A stretch of 22,500 nt of DNA from Cristatella mucedo (GCA_009760855.2 WPIO01000057.1:147501-170000); one strand, 5' to 3'; shown: positions 1 through 10,059, counted from the first letter of the stretch. Translations and numbers: made by a program. The notes: generated by a model from the sequence alone, not told the origin.

Positions 1-45
1 CAATCATAATTGTGGCTGCCCAAAAAAGTGCTTTGCAATCAATAT

Positions 46-119
46 ATTAATAATAATAATAATGCACTTGATAAAGCACCCTCAGAGAACTCAATCTCTT
101 TCTAGCTGCTTTACATTTA
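46..119 (-). mobile_element. L2-w LINE 3'-end fragment
   Basis: Read on the minus strand, this is the last ~70 bases of the L2-w LINE. It has the pre-stem sequence, the GAGATTGAGTTCTCTGAGGG core, the TTTATCAAGTGCATT segment and an (ATT)n tail, here seen as (TAA)n at 47-63. It is severely 5'-truncated and passes into AT-rich sequence near 120. Truncation from the 5' end is the usual product of target-primed reverse transcription. It matches the ends of the copies at 993 and 13223. Confidence 0.85.
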
Positions 120-992
120 CATAATATATAATAGCTATAATAGATATAATAGCTCACTCCTTATAAATGAAAACCCAGCTGCACAGAAAATTTACTTTAT
201 CGTGAATAGTACTATTCAGTGCTAGATTCAGCATTCTAGCATGCAAGGCAGCTACAATAACAGTGTCTTCACCAAAGGCAGGTATTAATCAACCGTAGCC
301 TTATTGCCAATACCTCGGCAGGCATTCTATAGTTACCAAGGGAAAGGTTAAGTAAGGAAGTGCCCTTAAAACATGCATTCCGACGAAATTTTATCTGCAC
401 AGTCCACTTGGATGCTTTATTCGTATGCGACAGTGCAATGTCCAAAAAACGCCATAACACTTACGGGGGACGCCTGTACATGCTAAAAGGCCGTCTAGAA
501 AAATCTTGGTAATGATTTCTGGCAGACATCCTGGATACAGAAAGAGGGCTATGGACCGGCTAAAGCCTACCCCTGCTGATACGTCGGGCTAAACAGATAA
601 GGCAGGGCTGTCCGAACCTACAATGTAGAGGTTATTTCACTAAAAATTAGACCTTGCCCTCTCTTAAGGCAGAGGATCACATTGCTAGCTATCAATATGT
701 TTTAAGTAGAGGGGCTGACAAGCCCTTTTCATCTGGGCTTCTTTGACCAAAAGATTCCGAGTCTGCAAAGGATATTTAAAGAGGGTGAGCTAATAACAAG
801 GCCAGCCGGGTAAGAACCTCTAATCTTAAGTTTCACGATCTGTCAACAGATGAGGCCAGGATGCTTGCTAAAAAGGCATTTCGTGCTCTCAGCATTTTTG
901 AGTCGTAGTTCCATGTTGGTCTCTTGGGGGGAATTTTGCTTTTAATTTAACTGTTCAAGCCACCTCTGTATGCCGCTAAATGGTGCAAATCT
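120..992. other. Unassigned intergenic sequence
   Basis: AT-leaning sequence without a convincing reading frame. The longest open stretches are about 60 codons and match no protein I recognise. No SINE box pairs or long tandem repeats were seen. It may hold decayed transposon sequence that I cannot identify. Confidence 0.5.
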
Positions 993-1320
993 TTAATAAT
1001 AATAATAATAATAATAATGCATTTGATAAAGCCCCCTCACAGAACTCAATCGCTTTCTAGGCACTTTACATTTGCTGCAAAGGGAACCGCGATAGAATGG
1101 TGAATAATATCATGCTTGATAAACAACATGAATAACATGGTTAGGGGTGACATGCACAGGGTCAGCATGCAAGTGTGGTTAGTGGCAGCATGCACAGTGT
1201 CAGCACGCATAAGAACACGAAGGACGAATCACAGGGACCCAGAAAATGCTGTCCTAAATAGGTGTTTTCAAGTTCTTTTTAAATGTGGTCAAGTCAGGGG
1301 AAGTTCTGACGCAAGTCGGG
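993..1320 (-). mobile_element. L2-w LINE, 5'-truncated 3' end
   Basis: This minus-strand copy covers the final codons of the LINE ORF (sense CCCGACTTGCGTCAGAAC through the ACACCTATTTAGGACAGCAT region), the whole 3' UTR, the stem-loop and an (ATT)n tail (seen as TAA repeats at 994-1018). The match stops at 1320 within the WNSLPTCVRTSP-coding region. A 74-codon plus-strand frame across it runs antisense to the LINE and is not a gene. Confidence 0.9.
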
Positions 1321-1465
1321 CCATGAATACTGAGCATTAAAAGTTACCAAAGGATGTTGATATTCAGCCAAGTTGGTGCTGATTGCTCCAGCATATGACC
1401 GAAGTGATGCTGTACACAATGAATGCCTACAGATATTTAGCCTTCAGCCGGCACGCTTTTGTGCT

Positions 1466-1471
1466 CACACA

Positions 1472-1526
<55 letters not shown>

Positions 1527-1541
1527 GCACACACACACACA
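1466..1541. repeat. (CA)n microsatellite
   Basis: A dinucleotide array of about 76 bases, broken once by a CGCACGC interruption near 1522-1528. It produces poly-Thr-His frames on this strand and Val-Cys frames on the other, which are artefacts. Confidence 0.97.
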
Positions 1542-1849
1542 TGCACGAACCTGGCAACCCTCATGGGTGGCCCCCAAGCTTTTAGGGAGGGCGGTACCGT
1601 GCTCACGAATTTGGTCAACACTTATTGCATATAACGAATAAACATCGCAGTCCTACAGTATCGGTCTCTCGTGCAGTATCGGCAGAGGCTGACATAGAGC
1701 CTCCTGCAGCAGCAGCACCTACTCTGCTGCATCATAACACAGAAAATAGCTACAGCTGCTGCCAGGAAGGCAGCTGCACCTGCAATGCATCAGTAGGCCG
1801 AGTCTGACTTGCTAACACCAGACAACACCACAAAAATGAAACGTACTTA
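1542..1849. other. Unassigned, with CAG/CTG clusters
   Basis: Single-copy-looking sequence with short CAG or CTG runs (GCAGCAGCAGCACC near 1705 and GCTGCTGCC near 1757). No frame resembles a known protein, and no promoter or RNA gene was recognised. Confidence 0.45.
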
Positions 1850-2032
1850 TTGCAGCTGCTGCTGCTAGAGCCATGAGACTTTAATTATGCCAAAACAAAA
1901 CAGATCCACGAAAGGGGCATGCCACATGACAAGTGACACCACATGGCATGCCCACATGAAAGGATGGCACCAGCTGGGAAAACATCTTTTTCTATCCAGC
2001 CTCTGCCATTGGCTAGAGCTGCAGCAGCAGAG
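1850..2032. repeat. Fold-back interval with inverted termini
   Basis: The left end carries GCTGCTGCTAGAGCCA (about 1856-1871) and the right end GGCTAGAGCTGCAGCAGC (about 2011-2028), an imperfect terminal inverted repeat. Near the centre lies a second palindrome with 10-base arms, GGGCATGCCA (1915-1924) and TGGCATGCCC (1944-1953). The interval has no coding capacity. It could be a small MITE-like element, or simply inverted CAG/CTG-rich sequence. No clear target-site duplication was found. Confidence 0.35.
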
Positions 2033-2037
2033 ACAGA

Positions 2038-2340
<303 letters not shown>

Positions 2341-2341
2341 G

Positions 2342-3153
2342 AATGCTGCAAGACCACATCAGCTCCACAGTCAAATCTGCCTACTTTCAGCTACATAACA
2401 TTGCTAAAATTCGGGCTTGTTTAGATAAGGATACCACGTCTAAGTTGGTCCATGCATTTGTGACATCCCATCTTGACTTCAGTAACTCACTGCTTGCTGG
2501 CCTACCGCATGTACAATCAGGCGATTGCAGCTGGTGCAAAACTCCACAGCTAGGCTTGTCTGTCGTGAGTGTGGCAGTTGCCACATCACACCACTTCTCG
2601 CCGACCTGCACTGGCTACCAGTCAAGCAATGGATCGACTTTAAGGTTTTGTCGCTCACTTTCAGGTCACTTCATTCTTTGGCTCCAGCCTATCTCTCACA
2701 TCTACTCCCCCATCAGGCCAAGCATCGTACCACCCGCTTTTCGGAATCCAACAGTCTACCACTACCTCGTACAAACCTCAAATCCTTTGGAGACCGTGCA
2801 CTTAGTTCGTATGCTCCCAAAGCCTGGAACTCACTCCCGACTTGCGTCAGAACATCCCCTGACTTGACCACATTTAAAAAGAACTAAAACACACCTATTT
2901 AGGTCAGCATTTAGTGGGTCCCTGTGCTTCGTCCTTCATGTGCTTATGAGTGCTGACACTGTGCATGCTGCCTCAAACCACACTTGAAAGCTGACCCTGT
3001 GCATGTCACCCCTAACCCTGTTATTCATGTTGTTTATCAAGCATGATATTACTCACGATCCAATCGCGTTCAACTTTGTAGCAAATGTAAAGCACCTAGG
3101 AAGAGACAGAGTTCTCCGAGGGCGCTTTATCAAGTGCATTATTATATTATTAA
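2342..3153 (+). mobile_element. L2-w LINE, 3' 0.8 kb with ORF C-terminus
   Basis: A 5'-truncated copy of the LINE that encodes the region after the reverse transcriptase. The reading frame opens with DHISSTVKSAYFQLHNIAKI (from about 2350) and passes LVHAFVTSHLDFSNSLLAGL. It then shifts frame near 2507, where one base is missing compared with the copy at 16340. It resumes with LLADLHWLPVKQWIDFKVLS and LKSFGDRALSSYAPKAWNSL, ending in a premature TAA at 2885-2887. These are hallmark C-terminal motifs of L2/CR1-group LINEs. The 3' UTR follows, then a stem-loop (AAAGCACC pairing with GGGCGCTTT) and a short impure (ATT)n tail. About 20 bases seem deleted near the left end compared with the longer copy. 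It is inactive. Confidence 0.9.
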
Positions 3154-3209
3154 TGCCTGGACAGCATAATACCAGGCTGCAACGAGCCGGCTGTGGAATA
3201 CTCTTAACA

Positions 3210-3379
3210 AAACAAAAAAAATGCTAGCTGATTGAACAGCCTCTTTTTTATAGCGACAGAAGAGCCTTTACGGCTATCACCACTGCTTGCAGTGGCGATA
3301 TACGATCGCCGACCACAGGATTCGAACCCACGACCTCGGGGCCGAGGTCGTGAAAAGTAACCGCCTTACCTGGTGAGCC
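3210..3379 (-). mobile_element. SINE-1 copy with fold-back partner
   Basis: A minus-strand tRNA-derived SINE. Its 3' end lies on the left (A-rich, then GCTAGCTGATTGAACAGCC). The B-box-like sequence GGATTCGAACCCA is at 3318-3330, and the complement of the A-box region (CCTTACCTGGTGAGCC) is at 3364-3379. A perfect palindrome with 11-base arms (CACGACCTCGG / CCGAGGTCGTG, 3329-3352) sits beside the B box. The head breaks off at about 3380, where an inverted piece of SINE-1 body begins. Confidence 0.85.
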
Positions 3380-3430
3380 ATCGCCACTGCAAGCAGTGGT
3401 AATAGCCGTAAAGGCTCTTCCGTCTCTATA
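3249..3430. repeat. Large inverted repeat made from SINE-1 body
   Basis: The arms at 3249-3299 and 3380-3430 are reverse complements over about 50 bases with only a few mismatches. Both share the AAGAGCCTTTACGGCTAT and ACCACTGCTTGCAGTGGCGA blocks. About 80 bases of SINE-1 head separate them. A transcript could form a long hairpin. The right arm is an extra, oppositely oriented SINE-1 body fragment that does not continue into a normal 3' end. Confidence 0.9.
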
Positions 3431-5689
3431 CTCTAAAGCTAGTGTCAAGCTGCAGCAAGTCAAGCCACGAGCATGCTATCCTTCCAACACTACACTCTCG
3501 ACTCTAATTCCCCACCAAAATACCCCACCGATTAGGCAATGACACAGGCTGGCAATCTGACAGGACCCTGCAGCCTAGCAGCAATAGTCAGGCTGCTGAC
3601 CGACAGCTAATAGCGATTACTATGGTGCTGGGTAGGCATTTTCACAAATTAAGCAGCTTCTGGCCGGTCTATACCACCAACTGCCTTCAGGGCACAGAAA
3701 GCAAGCACGCGCCATTGGCACCGGACAGCTGCCTAAATGCAGCCACGTGTAGACAAATAAGACAGCAATTCCTGGATGACCAGTGCAATCAGCCCAGGAG
3801 GAGAAAACCGTGGCCAACTTGCTGCCCTCTACCGAGCTGCAGCCGATCGGCCGTGCTTGGCAGACCATCCTGACAGTCTGTGGATACATGACAACAGAGC
3901 TATAGATATAACCTCAAAAATGAGCCCCCCCCCCCCAGATCAATTCACGACCACAATAATATATGAGCAAGACCACCAGGCAGGATTTGGAGAGCAAGAC
4001 TGACTGAAAGAGGCAACATAACAGACACGGTTCTAGCTCTCACCGATTTGTAGCTGAGGCTACCTCCAAAGTCTCTAGAATGGCGCTGGTTTTTGCCCTT
4101 CCACTGTGAGGAGGGACTAGCACAGCTACCTAGCCCAGAACCAGATGGCATGACATGTGCAGGCTGGCTGGGGGCTCCTGTGATTGGGTATAACCAAAGG
4201 TCAATCGCATCTAATCAGACCTTCGGCTAGGTCATTTCCTATCGCCTGATTGGATGCAAGCATGCCCAGCAGGTCAGGCAACAATTTTGACCCACAGCAA
4301 GGTTACTAGTGGCTATTCCTATCAACAATCCATCCAGCTTTTCAGTTAGCAGACTCCAGGGTATGAATTAGCACATGCTTTAATGGGTAAGAAATGGGAA
4401 ATGGGGCAAAAGAAATAGGAAATGGGGGCCTGCATGAGACAGAAGAAAACACAATAAAAATGCTTCTGCTAATGACTAAATGTGAGTCATCCTGCTAAAC
4501 TGAGGTTCATAGGCAGTAAATCAGCTGGCTGACTAGGCTCAGAAGTTAAGACCAGAAGCAGATTAGGAGCTTATCCTGATTTCACCATTATTCTCGCTGA
4601 TGTTATCATTATCATGCTCTAATTTCGTTGGAGACCTGAGGGCCACCGTGTTCCCTCGACAGCAACTGCTAAATCAGGTCAGGCAATTAGAACTCTACAG
4701 ATTTAGCTTAGGTTCACATAGAATCAACGGCACGACCAGTTGATATATTTGCGACACGCATGGGCCATTATAATACCAGCTAAATTATGATAACCATGAT
4801 AACACTTGTAGAGCAGCTAAAGAGAACTCCGTCTAGGCACTTACATAAGCCAGAAAGGAAGCATTCAATTACTCAGTGACAACATCCACAGTGCTACCAT
4901 ACACGAACACACAAAGAAAATTAACACGGACTGAGCACATCATACTGTAGGGAGCAGGTGCATTGTTAGCTTTATTTAATGTTGCATAGTAAAGGCATGC
5001 TATGGATCAGACGGCATTGAGTTATAGGCTAGGGAAGCATACAGACTGAAGGAGCGGTCAGCGAATGATTTAAAGTTGGTAAGAGGCAAAGTTACAAGAC
5101 TCAAGTTAGAACCTAGATTGTACAAAGTTAGACCTAATTAGGAAGCATTTCCGATAGGTACAGTCTGAGTAAGAGAATAAGGGGGCCTAAAAGTGAGTGA
5201 CCGCGATAGAACCTTGACGTTGATATGCTGCTTGGTATGAAGCTAGTGTAGGCATGCATTTTTCTACTGTCGAAACTGCACCTGAGAGCTAAGAAGACCC
5301 AGAAAATAATCTGACGTCAGTAATGTGTAGTACATTTAGTAGTGTACTCGACTCTAGAGGCATATCAACACTGTAAAGGTAAACGGCAGTTAATTCCATA
5401 TCAACATTTACATGGCAGCAGAAGAGCCGTGAGCAGATTTCACTTTATCTATAGTACGAAAGAAAGAAATGCGTATTGTATGTTTGAATCATCGAACTGC
5501 ATCAAGTGGTGCCAGGACCTTACTGCTGGCTCTTAACCCAGCAGTGGCATATCGCCACGATCCTCTCAAGTGTTACAGTATTCGGCAGCAGTGCTGTGGT
5601 AGGGTGCTGCCTGAATCCGTCGCCGATCCAAGGACACTTCAGTTGATAAGGTAAGCATAAAAGAACAACTGGTTTGTGCATACCCTTTA
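3431..5689. other. Unassigned 2.2-kb region
   Basis: No frame above about 90 codons, and none resembles a known family. Small items seen are a C run of 12 at 3925-3936 and an imperfect inverted repeat around 4208-4258 (GCATCTAATCAG and CTGATTGGATGC). Most of the sequence looks single copy within this window. It could be intron, intergenic DNA or unrecognised old transposons. Confidence 0.5.
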
Positions 5690-6019
5690 CTGCTCACAAA
5701 GCCTGGAACACCCTCCCGACCTGCATCAGAACATCCCCTGACCTGACCACATTTAAAAAGAACTTAAAAACACCTATTTAGGACAGCATTTAGTGGGTCC
5801 CTGTGATTCGTCCTTCATGTGCTTATGCGTGCTGACACTGTGCATGCTGCCACTAACCACATTTGCATGCTGACCCTATGCATGTCACCCCTAACCATGC
5901 TATTCATTTTGTTTATTTATCAAGCATGATTTTACTCACCATTCAATTGCATTTCCCTTTGCAGCAAATGTAAAGAGCCTAGAGAGAGATTAAGTTCTCT
6001 AAGGGTGCTTTATCAAGTG

Positions 6020-6052
<33 letters not shown>
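5690..6052 (+). mobile_element. L2-w LINE 3'-end copy
   Basis: Starts in the AHKAWNTLPTCIRTSPDLTT-coding segment, continues through KKNLKTPI and the ORF end, then the full 3' UTR. The stem-loop core GATTAAGTTCTCTAAGGG is at 5988-6005, and a pure (ATT)n tail ends near 6052. It is 5'-truncated. A SINE-2 in the same orientation begins directly after the tail, with no spacer. Confidence 0.92.
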
Positions 6053-6216
6053 TGCTTCCATGCGGTCATAGCCCTGGTTTGGCGGGGGGGGGGTAAGGTG
6101 TTTGCCTTAAACAACCACGGTCGAGGGCTCGAGCCCTACGGCATACGTAAAGCGCATGAGTTGAGTAGTCCTAAAGTTCTCTTAGGGCTCCATACAGATG
6201 CATTATATTTATAATG
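6053..6216 (+). mobile_element. SINE-2 copy with L2-like tail
   Basis: A tRNA-derived SINE. The A-box region is CTGGTTTGGCGG...GGTAAGG, interrupted by a run of ten G (6084-6093). The B-box-like GGGCTCGAGCCC lies at 6125-6136. The tail has GTAAAGCGC (6147-6155), AAAGTTCTCTTAGGG (6173-6187) and GATGCATTAT (from about 6198). This order and sequence closely follow the L2-w 3' end. The G run has probably destroyed the internal promoter. Confidence 0.8.
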
Positions 6217-7123
6217 CCAGTCGAACGCATGTCTCACGGAGAGTCAGTCAGCAGTTCTAACATGAGGAACAAGACCAACCAGTGCAAAAGACAGGGGGAG
6301 GAGGTCAGAGGACATACAAGAGTGGTAAGCTATGCAAAATCGCAAGCGAAAGAGCATGCAGTAAAAGAAAGAAAAAACTGCGCATCAGATTCAGCTCAAA
6401 CGACTACCAAAAAACCGCCGGCCACAATAGTAGAAATAAAAAGCATTTAACTTCACTACACCACCTTCCAGAGCCATACTCGATTGCTGCTGGAGCATCA
6501 GATCAGCCAAAAGACAGAAGATCTTGGACTGATCAAACAGATCGGCCCTGCATACTTCGAACAACATTTGCAAGGCAGGTGAGCAAGCAACTGCTGTAGT
6601 TCAACACTGGACCCATGCCACCGTGCGGAAATCGGATGGGGTGGCCTGAGCTGCAGTACCACCAGCCGAAGACTGATGTCAGCCAAGACAAGACCCTTTC
6701 AGCAGAGCTGAGTTGGTCAGCTGCATAGACCACATCAGACAAGCCACTCGGATAAGGGAACTGGAAAACTGGCTATCTAGAGCTGTGCTGTTTTCTTAGC
6801 TTCAGTGTAGACAAATACCACGTAGGTAGGGCAACTACTATCAGCACTGCTTTAAAATTCCTGTTGGAAGGTCAAAGGTGATACTCTCGGTCGAGTGGAT
6901 TTGCCAGGACTGACTAAGGTGGCCATGTGATGCTAGCATGAATGACTCTTACCTCCCCGACCCTTCAGCTGCTATATCACACCTTCAGCCGTGATTGGCA
7001 GGGGTTGGCAGGACTCAACCTGGCCAGCACATTTGGACAGGGTCGAGAATAGCATCCACCAGTTTTGGCAATTCTTGCCAAAGGCTTTATGTACTATCCC
7101 CCTGAGCACTGGTGATCAAACAG
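6217..7123. other. Unassigned intergenic sequence
   Basis: Several overlapping frames of 60-105 codons on both strands have no recognisable domain, and no frame stands out. No repeat of the window's known families was seen here. Confidence 0.45.
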
Positions 7124-7175
7124 GCAGTGAAGATCACTGCTAGCAGTGAAGATGACCTGATGCAATGAAGATGCT
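7124..7175. repeat. 19-bp tandem repeat, about 2.7 units
   Basis: GCAGTGAAGAT begins at 7124 and 7143, and the variant GCAATGAAGAT at 7162, a period of 19 bases. The array ends where the SINE-1 head begins. Confidence 0.75.
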
Positions 7176-7340
7176 GCCGTGGGCGGCACACTAGGTAAGG
7201 CAGATGCTTTCCACGACCTCGGAACCGAGGTCGTGGGTTCGAATCCTGCGGCGGGCAAGCCTTTATGGCAGCTGCAAGCGGTGTGATGGTCAAGGCTCTT
7301 CTGTCGCTGTACAAAAGAAGCTGGTTAATCAGCTAGTATT
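7175..7340 (+). mobile_element. SINE-1 copy joined to an L2-w tail
   Basis: The head starts GCCGTGGGCGGCACACTAGG, with an A-box-like GGCACACTAGGTAAGG. Then come the ACGACCTCGG / CCGAGGTCGT palindrome (two-base centre AA, 7215-7236) and a good B box, GGTTCGAATCC. The body has AAGGCTCTTCTGTCGCTGTA and the end TTAATCAGCTAGTATTTTTT. Right after the T run the sequence becomes the L2-w 3' end. Confidence 0.87.
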
Positions 7341-7449
7341 TTTTTTCTTTACAGCAAATGTAAAGTGCCTAGAAGAGATTGAGTTCTCTATGGGTGCTAA
7401 AACAAATATATTATCATTACTATTCTTATTATTATTATTATTATTATTT
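7341..7449 (+). mobile_element. L2-w LINE 3' tail fused to SINE-1
   Basis: TTTCTTTACAGCAAATGTAA begins the L2-w terminal segment, followed by GAAGAGATTGAGTTCTCTAT, GGGTGCT and an (ATT)n-like tail ending near 7449. Nothing upstream of the adjoining SINE-1 looks like L2-w, so the SINE does not simply interrupt a longer LINE copy. Confidence 0.8.
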
Positions 7450-7892
7450 AGATCACGAGGAGCACTACGATCGAGCAAGCCAATGCCCACCTTAGCTACC
7501 AATCTTGCCGGTGCTAAGCCACCTTACTGATGCACTTTAAAATATTGACAACATCAGCAGCCCTCGAAGTTAAGAACGCGAGCTGTGGCAAGCTACACGA
7601 ATGCATAAATCCGGTGAGCCTGCATATCCAACAAGCCAGTGGTCACAGTACAACGGTTAACACCAGCATGCATCGACCGGTGCATAAGTTGGGAGTGACC
7701 TTGATATTCCCTTATGCAATAAAATGAACAAAATGAAAGGGCTAAACTCGTCTAATTCTGACCGTGAAAATACCTGTGCACTCTACAAAAAGTTTATTTA
7801 GTTTGCATGTTTGCATAGCTAAAGCTCCAACAAAGAAAATCAGAGCTTAGTATCAAAAGTGAATACAAGGCTATGGCTCATGGATAAAGGTC
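7450..7892. other. Unassigned intergenic sequence
   Basis: No convincing reading frame, repeat or RNA gene. The small frames of 65 codons or less resemble nothing known. Confidence 0.45.
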
Positions 7893-7985
7893 ATCTACCT
7901 TGGTTTGGCCCAGGGGTAATATGCTTGCATACCGACCAGGTCATGGCTCAAGCCTTGCAAAGACGGAGCTATCTTAGAGAACCAT
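7893..7985 (+). mobile_element. Possible decayed SINE-2 head
   Basis: TTGGTTTGGCCCAGGGGTAA resembles the SINE-2 A-box region, and ATGGCTCAAGCC about 40 bases on resembles its B box. GCTATCTTAGAGAACC near the end is at best a weak trace of the tail. It could also be a chance tRNA-like stretch. Confidence 0.4.
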
Positions 7986-8144
7986 AGAAATGAATCCGAT
8001 TTTTGAATAAGTGGGATCACATAACACGAACTGAGGTGGGAACTACACATGAGATGGTGCTGACTATGATACTCAGGCCTGAATAATAACGGTCACCAGA
8101 AAGCAGACTAAAATTATTTACCCGAAATATCTTTCCCAAGCTTG

Positions 8145-8315
8145 GGGTTATGGGGCTCTCACTTCACAGCCCAGGTTTCAGGTTCGAGTCCTTAAGCAGA
8201 CAATCGGAGAGCAGACAACTGCCTGATTAATGCAGGATAAAAACCTACAAGGGCTCTTCTGCTGCTTTATAAATGAGGCTGTATAATCGGCTAACCTTTA
8301 TTTTTCTATATTACG
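8145..8315 (+). mobile_element. Diverged SINE related to SINE-1
   Basis: GGGGTTATGGGGCTCTCACT is a plausible A-box region, and GGTTCGAGTCC (about 8181-8191) is a near-perfect B box. The 3' end GGGCTCTTCTGCTGCTTTAT, then GAGGCTGTATAATCGGCTAA and a T-rich tail, matches the SINE-1 end. The head differs from the other copies and lacks the palindrome. This suggests an older subfamily or a SINE with a different tRNA head and the same tail. Confidence 0.6.
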
Positions 8316-8407
8316 CACAAAGTCGGGCTGAAAATAAAAGCAAACTGCCTAGGTCGCACTCGCTCTCGTGCCAGGCTTATTGCTGCCCTTCTAATTCGGA
8401 GCCATCA

Positions 8408-8580
8408 TAAATAAAATGAATAAATCTTAGCTGATTAAACAGCCTCTTTTCGTATAGCGACAGAAGAGCCGTTACGGCTATCACCACCGCTTGCAGTGGG
8501 CGATACAGGATCGCCCACCGCATGAATCGAACGTGAATAGTGAAAGCAACCGCCTTACCTAGTGTGCCATCACGGCTCAT
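8408..8580 (-). mobile_element. SINE-1 copy
   Basis: Minus strand. The tail of A/T-rich ATAAA-type repeats lies at 8408-8428. Then come the conserved end TTAGCTGATTAAACAGCCTC, the body CGACAGAAGAGCCGTTACGG and the hairpin ACCACCGCTTGCAGTGGGCG. The head ends CTAGTGTGCCATCACGGCTC at 8580. The palindrome beside the B box is lost, replaced by AATCGAACGTGAATAGTGAA. Confidence 0.87.
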
Positions 8581-8748
8581 AAGAATGTCTATGAGTACTT
8601 ACAACCAACCACGGTTCAAATCGTGTGACAATGCACGAACAACATACTTAAGAAACTATGAAAAGGAAACGACAATAAAAATAATGACAAACTATTCAGC
8701 AAACCCATCGAGCGATCTTGAACATCGGTAAGTAATGGGTTTGTGTGC

Positions 8749-8897
<149 letters not shown>

Positions 8898-9252
8898 TGT
8901 TAGTGTTGGGTCCATACGACACACCTCAGCAACAGCTTAATCCGGCAGATATCGACCGAAAAATAGCAGGGGGGACGACTCATACAGTTTCACAACTTCT
9001 TTGCTAGCCTCAAACAGCACACACATCGAAGTGTTCCATGGCTTCCGGTTCTTGGCAATACACGGCTGCCTTGTTGGTAACGTCTCCTGTCACGTGAGAC
9101 TGGTCACAGTGACAAATATAATACTTACTTTCCAGCATACAGAGCAGCAACATCCTTTTAGAGCTCCCTAATAAAGCTCAGCATTTAACTGGCCTCTGCT
9201 CCTCAACAGGCTAGAAGTGAGCATGCTATATAAAAGACGCTATGCACAAAAC
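8898..9252. other. Unassigned intergenic sequence
   Basis: No coding frame or repeat recognised. A TATA-like TATATAAAAG at about 9229-9238 precedes the (TAG)n array, but nothing transcribable follows it. Confidence 0.4.
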
Positions 9253-9269
9253 ACTAGTACTATTACTAT

Positions 9270-9325
<56 letters not shown>
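9253..9325. repeat. (TAG)n trinucleotide repeat
   Basis: About 55 bases of pure TAG units from 9270 to 9325. They are preceded by ACTAGTACTATTACTATT, which is partly the reverse complement of the array and so could fold back on it. Confidence 0.95.
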
Positions 9326-10059
9326 TGGCACAGAAGAACTGCTGATTCCTCCTAGATAAAACTAGCCCCTACAACCTTTGGACTAGCTCAGGCCATGCAA
9401 GTACAGTAGCCTATCACAATGCCAGACATTCTCCACGAGTTCCCAAGAGGGAGGGGCTCTCTGTCAGAGACCACAGGATGGTAAGTGGTCATTAGCCAGT
9501 CATTATGCGAATGGTATGAGATGGAACGCTGACAAGGCTCAGGGCGGTGCTGAATAAATTAGTCTGAGGCAGGTGGGTGGGTGGAATAGAAGAGCTGCCA
9601 ATGGGGCTACCAATGGGGCTGCCAATCCCTGCTCACGGTTAAAGCCACCTCTCTATCATCAGATCGCCCAGGCTGCTGTAAACAGCTGACAAGAGAGAAC
9701 CTCAGACCTCACTCGTGTCGGCCTTTGCCTTGGCATGCTAGGAGCAAACACAGGAGCACTCACAGGCCAATCTGCTTCTTTCCGAATCGGAGCCAATCGG
9801 GCCCCACCACATTTGAGCCACCCTATGCCGAAAGTACTCACAGAGAGCAGTTTGAGACAACCTTTGCCAGACGAAGCTCTCCAGCATTTCTATACCGCTT
9901 CAGAAACAAACAGTCAATAGTGAAACTCCAGGAAGTGTGCCCTATCTATAAATGGGCTTCGCAAATGCCGGCTTTAGGAGAATGGCCGAAGTCGTTCTAA
10001 CATAACGTCAGCCTTCAGTCACATCTCACTAAAGCACTCGGAATAGCCCTTACTTTTTC
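9326..10059. other. Unassigned intergenic sequence
   Basis: Frames up to 91 codons on both strands carry no recognisable domain. A 12-bp triplication inside it is listed separately. Confidence 0.45.
9594..9629. repeat. 12-bp tandem repeat, three units
   Basis: GCTGCCAATGGG, GCTACCAATGGG and GCTGCCAATCCC follow one another with no spacer. Each holds a CCAAT core. It is probably a small slippage product. Confidence 0.7.

Noticed and set aside
2343-2867. 174-codon frame as one intact protein
   Set aside because: Only its first part is in the LINE frame. After the one-base deletion near 2507 the frame is out of phase, and the real C-terminus continues in another frame from 2525.
7175-7260. Functional tRNA gene
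   Set aside because: A and B box-like sequences are present, but the cloverleaf is abnormal, the sequence recurs in many copies with a shared non-tRNA body and tail, and it is best explained as a SINE head. The same applies to 14822, 15045 and 19373.
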